A program made the position numbers and the translations under genes. From assembly GCA_017936605.1 (NCBI GenBank), contig JAGBFH010000016.1, positions 35,981-99,980 of the forward strand: 64,000 nt of DNA, written 5' to 3'. This stretch comes from Tidjanibacter sp. (GTDB taxonomy: Bacteria; Bacteroidota; Bacteroidia; Bacteroidales; Rikenellaceae). This document shows positions 17,773 through 25,465 of this stretch, in pieces. How positions within the stretch are numbered: the first letter of the stretch is position 1; each line of letters starts with the position of its first letter. The notes beneath the pieces were generated by a model. That model had not been told where the DNA came from. It made no database searches and saw nothing but the letters and a program-made list of their open reading frames with translations.

Positions 17773-17896
17773 AAAAACGCAGTTGGCGAGTGGAATTTCG
17801 CGCCAAACAAAAAGGCGAGTCCGCAGTTTGCTCGCGCAAATGAGGAACTCGCCTATTGAAGAGCGGTGCGAAATTCGACCGCCAAATGCGTTTTTT
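17773..17896 (-). repeat. Bracket hairpin A8, end of gdhA
   Basis: Read on the minus strand it begins one base after the gdhA stop. Outer arms are AAAAAACGCATTTGGCG and CGCCAACTGCGTTTTT. The inner hairpin is GGCGAGTTCC / GGACTCGCC with the loop segments TCA and CTGC that mark the family. The T-rich end suits termination of gdhA. Confidence 0.78.
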
Positions 17897-17897
17897 A

Positions 17898-19241
17898 TTA
17901 GATGACGCCCTGCTCCAGCATAGCCTGTGCCACCTTCATGAAGCCTGCGATGTTAGCACCCTTCACATAGTCAACGCTGCCGTCAGCCTTCTGGCCGAAG
18001 CGTACGCACTGCTCGTGGATGCTCTGCATAATGAAGTGGAGTTTGTCGTCAACCTCCTGTGCCGACCAGCTCAGGTGAGCAGCGTTCTGAGTCATCTCAA
18101 GACCCGAAGTAGCAACACCACCTGCGTTCACAGCCTTACCGGGAGCGAAGAGGATACCTGCGTTCTGGAAGGTAGCGATAGCCTCGGGGGTGCAACCCAT
18201 ATTCGAAACCTCGCAGCAGCACCAAGTGCCGTTTGCCAGAAGCTCCTTAGCGTCGTCGCCGTTGAGCTCGTTCTGGAATGCGCAAGGAAGAGCGATGTCG
18301 CACTTCACGCTCCAAGCCTTCTTGCCGGGGGTGAACTTAGCAGCCTCGGGGAACTTGGTTGCCATATCCTCAACTTTGTTGCGGTTCGAAGCACGCATAA
18401 CGAGCATATAGTCGATCATCTCTTTGGTGATACCTGCGGGAATCTCGCAAACGCCGTCGGGACCCGAGATAGCGATAACCTTACCACCCAGCTCGGTAGC
18501 CTTGGTAGCTGCGCCCCAAGCTACATTACCGAAGCCCGAGAGAGCGATGGTTTTGCCTTTGATATCTTTGCCGGCTTTGGCAAGCACGTGCTCGGTGAAA
18601 TAGAGAGCACCGAAACCGGTAGCCTCGGGACGGAGGATAGAACCACCCCAGTTCTGACCCTTACCGGTCAGTACGCCTACATTGTACTCGCGAGCGAGCT
18701 TGGTGTACATACCGAAGAGGTAGCCAATCTCACGACCGCCAACACCTACATCACCTGCGGGAACATCGGTGTCGCCGCCAATGTTGTGCCAGAGCTCGAG
18801 CATAAATGCCTGGCAGAAGCGCATAATCTCAGCGTCCGATTTGCCAACGGGGTCGAAGTCCGAACCACCTTTACCGCCACCCATAGGAAGGGTAGTGAGG
18901 GCGTTTTTGAAGGTCTGCTCGAAACCGAGGAACTTCAGCATCGAGGGGTTCACAGCTTTGTGGAAACGAAGACCGCCCTTGTAGGGACCGATAGCTGCGT
19001 TGAACTGAACACGGTAGCCGAGGTTGGTCTGTACCTCACCCTTGTCGTCAACCCAGGTTACACGGAAGGTGAAGATACGGTCGGGCTCAACCATACGCTC
19101 AACGATTTTTGCTTTCTCAAACTCGGGGTGCTGGTTGTAAACCTCCTCGATAGACTCGAGCACCTCTTTAACTGCCTGCAAATACTCGCTCTCGCCGGGG
19201 TGCTTGCGCTCCAACTCGGCCATCAAATTCTGAACATTCAT
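17898..19241 (-). CDS. gdhA: NADP-type glutamate dehydrogenase
   Basis: GdhA makes glutamate from 2-oxoglutarate and ammonia. The 447-residue length and features fit the hexameric family I enzyme: GPYKGGLRFH, LPMGGGKGGSDFDP with the catalytic Lys, GGDTDVPAGDVGVGGREIGYLFG, the Rossmann GFGNVAWGAATKA, and the C-terminal GANIAGFMKVAQAM. NADP preference is inferred from the class. A TACTTTTG box lies at 19329-19322, about 80 bp upstream. It stands alone; codon use is that of a highly expressed gene (few AGG/AGA, many CGT). Confidence 0.97.
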   Translation of the reverse strand: MNVQNLMAELERKHPGESEYLQAVKEVLESIEEVYNQHPEFEKAKIVERMVEPDRIFTFRVTWVDDKGEVQTNLGYRVQFNAAIGPYKGGLRFHKAVNPSMLKFLGFEQTFKNALTTLPMGGGKGGSDFDPVGKSDAEIMRFCQAFMLELWHNIGGDTDVPAGDVGVGGREIGYLFGMYTKLAREYNVGVLTGKGQNWGGSILRPEATGFGALYFTEHVLAKAGKDIKGKTIALSGFGNVAWGAATKATELGGKVIAISGPDGVCEIPAGITKEMIDYMLVMRASNRNKVEDMATKFPEAAKFTPGKKAWSVKCDIALPCAFQNELNGDDAKELLANGTWCCCEVSNMGCTPEAIATFQNAGILFAPGKAVNAGGVATSGLEMTQNAAHLSWSAQEVDDKLHFIMQSIHEQCVRFGQKADGSVDYVKGANIAGFMKVAQAMLEQGVI

Positions 19242-19321
19242 AACTGAAAATAGGTTTTAAGTTTGTAATGATGTATTAGGTTTTGAATCTAAGTTCCTTC
19301 TTGGTGTGCTCAATGCACCCC

Positions 19322-19329
19322 CAAAAGTA
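19322..19329 (-). promoter_or_regulatory. gdhA: -7 box of gdhA
   Basis: TACTTTTG on the minus strand fits TAnnTTTG; the -33 region is unclear. The leader would be about 75 nt. Confidence 0.45.
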
Positions 19330-19392
19330 GTGAATTTTATTCTAAAATGTAATCTTTCGGAGAAAAATAGTCGTTATTTTTTTACAAATCAC

Positions 19393-19400
19393 TATCTTTG
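19393..19400 (+). promoter_or_regulatory. gcvT: -7 box of gcvT
   Basis: TATCTTTG fits the consensus; upstream is a T run instead of a clear TTTG. The leader of about 75 nt has a CCGG-ATG-CCGG mini-hairpin but no fold I recognise as a glycine riboswitch. Confidence 0.5.
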
Positions 19401-19481
19401 GAGTGACAAAGGCCCCGTTGAGGGAGCCCGGATGCCGGAACTTTAACCAATATATAACATAACACTAAAACTATTCACACA

Positions 19482-20585
19482 ATGGAAAACCTCAAAATCA
19501 CTCCATTCACCAAGTATCATATCGCCGCAGGTGCCAAGATGGCCCCCTTTGCAGGCTTCAATATGCCCATCGAGTTTACGGGTATCAACGCCGAGCACCT
19601 CTGGGTGCGCGAGGCTGTGGGTGTCTTCGATGTGAGCCATATGGGTGAGTTGTGGGTCAAGGGTCCTAAGGCTCTCGACCTGTTGCAGCGCATCACCACC
19701 AACAATGTGGCAGCCCTCACGGATGGCAAGGTGCAGTACACCTGCTTCCCCAACGGTAGGGGTGGTATCGTGGATGATTTCCTGCTCTATCGCTTCAGCG
19801 AGGAGTGCTATCTGCTGGCTATCAATGCCGCCAACATCGACAAGGACTGGGCTTTTGTTTGCGAGCAGGGCAAGGCCTTCGGTATGGAGCCCGGCAAGGA
19901 GCTCATCAACGCCTCCGACGAGACCGCACAGCTGGCCATTCAGGGCCCCTTGGCTATGAAACTCGTGCAGAAGATGTGCGACGAGCCCGTGGAGGATATG
20001 GTCTACTACACCTTCAAGACCCTCAAGGTGGGCGGTTGCGAGGCTATCCTTTCGACCACCGGCTACACCGGCTCGGGCGGTTGCGAGGTCTACATCAACG
20101 CCAAAGATGCCGACCAGCTCTGGGCAGAGCTCTGGAAGGCAGGCGAGGAGTTCGGTCTGAAGAATATCGGTCTGGGCGCGCGCGACACCCTCCGTCTGGA
20201 GAAGGGCTTTTGCCTCTATGGTCACGAGATTAACGATGAGATTTCGCCCATCGAGGCGGGTCTTGGCTGGATTACCAAGTTCGTAGATGGCAAGGACTTC
20301 CTCGACCGCGAGTATATGGAGTCGCTCAAGGCGGGCGGTCTGAAACGCAAACTCGTGGGCCTGAAGCTCATTGACCGTGGTGTGCCTCGTGCCGGCTACC
20401 AGATTGGCGACGAGAATGGCAACCCCATTGGCGAGATGGTCTCGGGTACTATGTCGCCCTGCCTGAAGGTGGGCATCGGCACCGGTTATGTGCCCAAGGA
20501 GTACGCAGTAGTTGGCAACATCCTCACCGTCATCGTTCGTGACCGCGCCCTGAAGGCCGAGGTTGTAAAACTGCCCTTCCTTTAG
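19482..20585 (+). CDS. gcvT: Aminomethyltransferase, glycine cleavage T protein
   Basis: GcvT moves the aminomethyl carbon of glycine to tetrahydrofolate. The 367-residue protein has FAGFNMPIEF, the conserved VGVFDVSHMGEL motif near residue 50, TTGYTGSGGCEVY, LGARDTLRLEKGFCLYGHEI and the C-terminal GMVSGTMSPCLKVGIG-type barrel. Length is standard. gcvH and gcvP are not adjacent, so the operon is split in this organism. A strong bidirectional terminator lies downstream after a block of G repeats. Confidence 0.96.
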   Translation: MENLKITPFTKYHIAAGAKMAPFAGFNMPIEFTGINAEHLWVREAVGVFDVSHMGELWVKGPKALDLLQRITTNNVAALTDGKVQYTCFPNGRGGIVDDFLLYRFSEECYLLAINAANIDKDWAFVCEQGKAFGMEPGKELINASDETAQLAIQGPLAMKLVQKMCDEPVEDMVYYTFKTLKVGGCEAILSTTGYTGSGGCEVYINAKDADQLWAELWKAGEEFGLKNIGLGARDTLRLEKGFCLYGHEINDEISPIEAGLGWITKFVDGKDFLDREYMESLKAGGLKRKLVGLKLIDRGVPRAGYQIGDENGNPIGEMVSGTMSPCLKVGIGTGYVPKEYAVVGNILTVIVRDRALKAEVVKLPFL

Positions 20586-20589
20586 TTTA

Positions 20590-20745
20590 GGCCAGTAGAG
20601 ATTAGGGAGTTTAAGGTCTTTAAGGTCTTTAGGGACCTTAAGGACTTTAAGGAATATAGGGAGTTTAAGGACTCCTCCTTAGGTTCCCTAAACTCCCTAA
20701 CTTCCCTCTAATAATTTTCAATTGTCAATTTTCAATTGTCAATTA
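20590..20745. repeat. G and I repeat block after gcvT
   Basis: Tandem 9-bp units of the CTTTAAGGA type, AGGGAGTTTA units and their reverse complement (TAAACTCCCT) form a loose inverted array, followed by 14-bp I repeats up to the terminator. No coding potential. Confidence 0.75.
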
Positions 20746-20748
20746 AAA

Positions 20749-20792
20749 AAACGCCGAGCCCCGAAAGCGATAACTTTCGGGGCTCGGCGTTT
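20749..20792. terminator. Bidirectional terminator between gcvT and korB
   Basis: Perfect stem AAACGCCGAGCCCCGAAAG with CTTTCGGGGCTCGGCGTTT and a 6-nt loop, flanked by A and T runs. It serves both converging units. Confidence 0.93.
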
Positions 20793-20806
20793 GTGTTTGT
20801 GCGGGG

Positions 20807-21826
20807 CTACTCGATAGTCCAAGTCTCGCCGCTATTGAGCAGGTCGTCCATACATTTGATTTTGCTCTTCTCCTGCACCTCGGCCACCTGGCGAGCAACC
20901 TCGTTGTTATAGGTGGGCTCGTCTACATCGCGGATGACACCCAGAGCCACGGGGAAGTCGGGGTACTTCATCGAAGCCAGAGCGTTGTGGATGTAGGTGG
21001 TGGGCTCTTTGGAGTCGTGGGTGAGCACATCGTCGATGGTGTAGCCATCCTTGCCCACGGTCACAACCTTCAGTCTAAAGCCGTCCAGAACGATACCTTT
21101 ATCTTTATTGGCACCGAAGAGCATCTTCTCGCCATCCTTCAGCACGAGGGTGTGCTCCGCGCGGGTAGCCTTGTCCTTGGCGAAGGCAGCGTGGGCACCG
21201 TCGTTGAAGATTACGCAGTTCTGCAACACCTCGGTAATGGAGAAGCCGTCGTGCTGGGCAGCCCTTACGAGGCACTGGCGGGTGAGGTCCACCTCCACAT
21301 CAATCGAACGAGCGAAGAAGGTACCTTTGGCACCGATGATAAGCTCACCGGGGTTAAAGGGTTTCTCGATGGTACCGTAGGGCGAGGTCTTGGTAATCTT
21401 GCCCAGCTTCGAGGTGGGCGAGTACTGACCCTTGGTAAGACCATAAATCTCGTTGTTGAAGAGGACCACATTGAGGTCGATGTTCCTACGGATGGCGTGG
21501 ATGAAGTGGTTGCCACCGATGGCGAGTGAGTCGCCATCACCGGTTGCCACAAAGACACTCACACCGGGGTTGGCCACCTTCAGACCGGTAGCAATGGCGT
21601 TGGCCCTACCGTGAATGGAGTGGAAACCGTAGGTCTTCATATAATAGGGGAAGCGCGACGAGCAGCCGATACCCGAAACCACCACGAACTCCGAGCGGTT
21701 GCGGCCTGCTATCTCTGCCACATCGGGCATAGCTTTCTGTACTGCATTGAGGATGAAGTGGTCGCCACAACCGGGGCACCATTTAACTTCCTGATCGCTC
21801 TTAAAATCTGCTTGTGTGTATTTCAT
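20807..21826 (-). CDS. korB: 2-oxoacid:ferredoxin oxidoreductase, beta subunit
   Basis: The 339-residue TPP-binding subunit has WCPGCGDHF with the cluster or TPP-related Cys residues, GIGCSSRFPYYMKTYGFHSIHGRANAIATG, and the Mg-TPP motif GDGDSLAIGGNHF followed by NNEIYGLTKGQYSPTS. With the alpha-gamma fusion encoded upstream it makes an enzyme that oxidises 2-oxoglutarate (or a related 2-oxoacid) to acyl-CoA with reduction of ferredoxin, typical for anaerobic Bacteroidetes. Six bp separate it from korA. Exact substrate preference is inferred from family similarity. Confidence 0.95.
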   Translation of the reverse strand: MKYTQADFKSDQEVKWCPGCGDHFILNAVQKAMPDVAEIAGRNRSEFVVVSGIGCSSRFPYYMKTYGFHSIHGRANAIATGLKVANPGVSVFVATGDGDSLAIGGNHFIHAIRRNIDLNVVLFNNEIYGLTKGQYSPTSKLGKITKTSPYGTIEKPFNPGELIIGAKGTFFARSIDVEVDLTRQCLVRAAQHDGFSITEVLQNCVIFNDGAHAAFAKDKATRAEHTLVLKDGEKMLFGANKDKGIVLDGFRLKVVTVGKDGYTIDDVLTHDSKEPTTYIHNALASMKYPDFPVALGVIRDVDEPTYNNEVARQVAEVQEKSKIKCMDDLLNSGETWTIE

Positions 21827-21832
21827 ACGCTC

Positions 21833-23677
21833 CTATTTCTCCAATAATTCGTTAAACTTGGCCTCCAACTCAACAGTGGTGAAGGGCAGACCCTGACACT
21901 TGTTGTACTGCTCGTAGTGGAACTGCTGGAAGTTCATACGCAGGTAGTCGGCAAACTGACCCTCGTTGAGCTCGCATACAACAATTTTCTTGAATTTCGA
22001 GAAGATCTCCTCCACACCTTTGGGCAGGGGGTTGATGTAGTTGAAGTGGCACAGCGAAACGCTCTTGCCCTCCTCCTGCATCTTCTCAACGGTAGCCTGC
22101 AAGTGGCCGCGGGTGCCGCCCCAACCTACAACCAGCAGCTCGCCCTCCTCGGCGCCGAGAACGGTCTGCGAGGGGATGTAGTCGGCAACCTTTGCAACCT
22201 TCGCTGCGCGGGTCTCGACCATCTTCTGGTGGTTCTTGGGGTCGTGGGAAACGCTACCCTTGAGGGCATCTTTCTCCAGGCCGCCGATGCGGTGCTCCAG
22301 ACCTACGGTGCCGGGGATAGCCCAGCGGCGTGCGAGTTTCTCGTCGCGCTTGTAGGGGAGGAATACCTCTTCGCCCTCGGGAAGCTCAGTGATAATGGGC
22401 GGGTGAATCTCAGGGTAATCCTTCATAGATGGAATCTTCCAGGGCTGGGAGCCGTTGGCGATGAAACCGTCTGTCAGGAGGATTACGGGGGTCATATGCT
22501 CCATTGCAATCTTACCTGCCTGGAATGCGTAGTGGAAGCAGTCGCTGGGCGAGGAGGCTGCCAGTACAACCATAGGACACTCACCGTTGCGGCCCCAGAG
22601 TGCCTGCTTGAGGTCGCTCTGCTCGGTCTTGGTGGGAAGACCTGTCGAGGGGCCACCCCTCTGAACATCCACAACAACCAGAGGAAGCTCGGCAATGACA
22701 GCCAGACCCATAGCCTCACTCTTGAGCGAAAGACCGGGACCCGAGGTGCTGGTCACTGCAAACGAACCACCAAAGGCTGCACCAATCGAGGTACAGATAC
22801 CTGCAATCTCGTCCTCGGCCTGTACGGTCTTAACGCCGAGCTCTTTGTGTTTGGCGAGCTCCTCGAGGATGACGGTTGCGGGGGTGATGGGGTAGGAGCC
22901 GCAGAAGAGGGGACGACCACTCTTCTCGCTGGCGGCCATAAAGCCCCAGGCGGTAGCCACATTACCATTGATGCTGCGATATTTGCCCTTCTCCAGCTCG
23001 GCAGGCTGCACCGAGTAGGTGTTGGCAAACGAGTGGGTGTTGGCACCGAAGTTATAACCTGCATTGAGGACCTTCACATTGGCCTCCGCGACAGCAGGGT
23101 TCTTCTTGCCGAACTTGCCGCGGATGTAGCTGATGGCGTGGTCCAGGGGTTTGTCATAGAGGTAGAGGCAGATGCCCAGTGCAAACATATTTTTGCACTT
23201 CACAACGGCCTTGTTGTCCAGACCCGAGTCCTTGAGGGCCTCTTTGGTCATCGAGGTGATGTCGGGTGTGAGGATATTGTAATCCTTGATACCGAGCTCC
23301 TCGAGGGGGTCGTTGGTTTTGAAGCCGGCTCTGGCGATGCTCTTCTCATCGAGGGTGTCGCCGTCGAGGATGATGGTTGCATCCTTCTTGAGCCATACAA
23401 CATTTGCTTTGAGTGCTGCGGGGTTCATAGCAATCAGCACATCGCAGTAGTCACCGGGGGTGAGCATACGGCTGCTGCCGAAGTGTACCTGGAAGCCCGA
23501 CACACCCGACACGGTACCCTGCGGTGCACGAATCTCGGCGGGGTAGTCGGGGAAGGTCGAAATACCGTTACCAAAGAGTGCCGCGGTGTCCGAAAAAAGG
23601 GTGCCTGTGAGCTGCATTCCGTCGCCCGAGTCGCCCGAGAAGCGGATTACAACATCTTTCAACTCCTTTACATTCAT
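21833..23677 (-). CDS. korA: 2-oxoacid:ferredoxin oxidoreductase, fused gamma-alpha subunit
   Basis: The 614-residue chain starts with the gamma domain (VIRFSGDSGDGMQLTG, PAEIRAPQGTVSGVSGFQVHFG) and continues from about residue 205 with the alpha (pyrimidine-binding) domain: GSYPITPATVILEELAKH, QAEDEIAGICTSIGAAFGG, SGPGLSLKSEAMGLA, RGGPSTGLPTKTEQSDL. This gamma-alpha fusion is the usual Kor arrangement in Bacteroidetes. It is the first gene of the korAB operon, with its own promoter about 90 bp upstream. Confidence 0.96.
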   Translation of the reverse strand: MNVKELKDVVIRFSGDSGDGMQLTGTLFSDTAALFGNGISTFPDYPAEIRAPQGTVSGVSGFQVHFGSSRMLTPGDYCDVLIAMNPAALKANVVWLKKDATIILDGDTLDEKSIARAGFKTNDPLEELGIKDYNILTPDITSMTKEALKDSGLDNKAVVKCKNMFALGICLYLYDKPLDHAISYIRGKFGKKNPAVAEANVKVLNAGYNFGANTHSFANTYSVQPAELEKGKYRSINGNVATAWGFMAASEKSGRPLFCGSYPITPATVILEELAKHKELGVKTVQAEDEIAGICTSIGAAFGGSFAVTSTSGPGLSLKSEAMGLAVIAELPLVVVDVQRGGPSTGLPTKTEQSDLKQALWGRNGECPMVVLAASSPSDCFHYAFQAGKIAMEHMTPVILLTDGFIANGSQPWKIPSMKDYPEIHPPIITELPEGEEVFLPYKRDEKLARRWAIPGTVGLEHRIGGLEKDALKGSVSHDPKNHQKMVETRAAKVAKVADYIPSQTVLGAEEGELLVVGWGGTRGHLQATVEKMQEEGKSVSLCHFNYINPLPKGVEEIFSKFKKIVVCELNEGQFADYLRMNFQQFHYEQYNKCQGLPFTTVELEAKFNELLEK

Positions 23678-23767
23678 AGTTGTTCTTGAGTTTTGTTATC
23701 GTTTAGGTTAATCAATATAGCCTGTTATCTGTTGCGCACCGAGCTCAAAAAAAGCACAATGCACCTA

Positions 23768-23798
23768 CAAAGGTAATAATTTAATATCGGACTGCAAT
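23768..23798 (-). promoter_or_regulatory. Promoter of korAB
   Basis: On the minus strand ATTG (23798-23795), a 19-bp spacer and TACCTTTG (23775-23768) resemble the consensus pair. Divergent to the CoA-transferase box. Confidence 0.6.
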
Positions 23799-23818
23799 CT
23801 TTTCTAAAGAAAAATAGT

Positions 23819-23826
23819 TACCTTTG
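23819..23826 (+). promoter_or_regulatory. -7 box of the CoA-transferase gene
   Basis: TACCTTTG lies 44 bp before the ATG. The upstream region is T-rich without a clear TTTG at the right distance. Confidence 0.5.
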
Positions 23827-23870
23827 CGGAAGAAATTTTGACAATCAATTCACTAAACACAATACTTTCT

Positions 23871-25184
23871 ATGAACAACACCATTAAGTTTACTACTCCC
23901 GACGAGGCCGTTAAGGTGATTAAATCTGGCGACCATGTTCACCTCAGCTCGGTGGCAAGTGCCCCCCAGTGCCTCATTCAGGCTATGTGCCGCAGGGGCG
24001 AGGCTGGTGAGCTCAAAGATGTACACATCCACCACCTCCACACCGAGGGCCCCGCACCCTATGCAGATCCCAAGTTCGAGGGCATCTTCCAGCTCGACTC
24101 CTTCTTCGTGGGCGGCAATGTGCGCAAGGTGACCCAGAGCGGCTATGCCGACTATATTCCAATCTTCCTCTCGGAGACCCAGAAACTCTACCGCGCAGGC
24201 GTGCTGCCCTGTAATGTGGCAATGATTCAGGTGTCGCCCGTGGATGCCCACGGCTATGTGTCGCTCGGTACCTCGGTAGACGCTACTCTGGCCGCTATCG
24301 AGTGCGCAGACTATGTCATCGCAGTAGTGAACAAATATGTTCCCCGCGCCTTCGGTGATGCCTTCATCCACATCTCCGAGATTGACTACTTCGTGCAGGA
24401 CGACCAGCCCCTGATGGAGGGCCACATCGCCGAGATTACCGAGACCGATGCAGCCATCGGTCGCCACTGTGCAGCCCTCATCGAGGATGGCGCTTGCTTG
24501 CAGATGGGTATCGGCGCTATTCCCAACGCTGTGCTCTCGCAGCTGGGTAACCACAAAGACCTCGGTATCCACACCGAGATGTTCGCCGACGGCGTGCTGC
24601 CCCTCGTGGAGAAAGGCGTTGTGAACGGCCGCAATAAGGTTACCGACAAGGGTAAAATCGTTTCGACCTTCCTTATGGGTTCGCAGCAGGTTTATGACTT
24701 CATCGACAACAACCCCGGCGTTCTGATGAAGGATGTAGCCTACACCAACGACCCCTTCGTAATCGCCAAGAACCCCAAATTCTGCGCTATCAACTCGGCA
24801 CTCCAAGTTGACCTCACCGGTCAGGTGTGCGCCGACTCGCTCGGTACCAAGTTCTACTCGGGCGTGGGCGGTCAGGTGGACTTCATCTACGGCTCGTCGC
24901 TGTCGGAGGGCGGTAAGGCCATCATCGCTATGCCTTCGGTTACCAACAAGGGCGTGAGCAAGATTGCCAATACCCTCACCCTCGGTGCCGGTGTCGTTAC
25001 CACCCGTAACCACATCCACTGGCTCGTAACCGAGTTTGGTGCTGCCGACCTCTATGGTAAGTCGTTGCAGGAGCGTGCCAAAGCCATCATCAACATTGCT
25101 CACCCCGACCACCGCGAGGAGTTGGAGCGTGCGGCGTTTGAGCGATATGGTGCGCACTACACCTACATCAAAAACGCAAAATAG
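23871..25184 (+). CDS. Acetyl-CoA hydrolase/transferase family protein (CoA-transferase)
   Basis: The 437-residue protein is a family I CoA-transferase of the acetyl-CoA hydrolase/4-hydroxybutyrate CoA-transferase group: NVAMIQVSPVDAHGYVSLGTSVD, EIDYFVQDDQPLMEG, LQMGIGAIPNAVLSQLGNHKDLGIHTEMF, GVGGQVDFIYGSSLSEGGKAIIAMPS and ITRNHIHW-like VTTRNHIHWLVTEFGAADLYGKSL. It moves CoA between short acyl groups, probably in acid fermentation; the acid used cannot be read off. ATG 23871 is chosen over the upstream TTG 23838 since it fits the family start. The last four codons lie within a bracket hairpin. Confidence 0.92.
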   Translation: MNNTIKFTTPDEAVKVIKSGDHVHLSSVASAPQCLIQAMCRRGEAGELKDVHIHHLHTEGPAPYADPKFEGIFQLDSFFVGGNVRKVTQSGYADYIPIFLSETQKLYRAGVLPCNVAMIQVSPVDAHGYVSLGTSVDATLAAIECADYVIAVVNKYVPRAFGDAFIHISEIDYFVQDDQPLMEGHIAEITETDAAIGRHCAALIEDGACLQMGIGAIPNAVLSQLGNHKDLGIHTEMFADGVLPLVEKGVVNGRNKVTDKGKIVSTFLMGSQQVYDFIDNNPGVLMKDVAYTNDPFVIAKNPKFCAINSALQVDLTGQVCADSLGTKFYSGVGGQVDFIYGSSLSEGGKAIIAMPSVTNKGVSKIANTLTLGAGVVTTRNHIHWLVTEFGAADLYGKSLQERAKAIINIAHPDHREELERAAFERYGAHYTYIKNAK

Positions 25185-25298
25185 CGGGTGAATTTTTCAC
25201 CAAACTTCAGATAGCGGACTCCTCATTTGCGTCAAGCAAACTCCGGAGTCCGCTACTTTGTTTGGCAAAAAATTCCCGACGCTATTTTGAGTTTTTTG
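25169..25298 (+). repeat. Bracket hairpin A2, containing the stop codon
   Basis: Outer arms CAAAAACGCAAAATAGCG (from 25169) and CGCTATTTTGAGTTTTTTG (to 25298) pair almost fully; the TAG at 25182-25184 is inside the left arm. Inner stem is TAGCGGACTCC / GGAGTCCGCTA with loop parts TCA and CTCC. It ends in six T. Confidence 0.82.
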
Positions 25299-25299
25299 T

Positions 25300-25460
25300 C
25301 TAAGGGCTAAAAGGGCCAAAAGGGCATATGGGGCTTATAGGTCCCATATGACTTTAAGGACCTTAAGGAGTTTAGGGAGTTTAGGGAGTTTAGGGCACCA
25401 TCCTCAAGTTCCCTAATTTCACTAAATTCCCTTTTGGCCTTTTTGGTCCTTTTGGCCTTT
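25300..25460. repeat. F-E-G mosaic between CoA-transferase and mutS2
   Basis: F units (AAAAGGGCC), one E group, G units and three GGAGTTTAG units, then reverse F units. Nothing coding. It lies between two converging genes. Confidence 0.75.
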
Positions 25461-25465
25461 CCTAT

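Noticed and set aside
19401..19481. Glycine riboswitch before gcvT
   Set aside because: The leader is too short and lacks the conserved core; only a small CCGG hairpin is seen.
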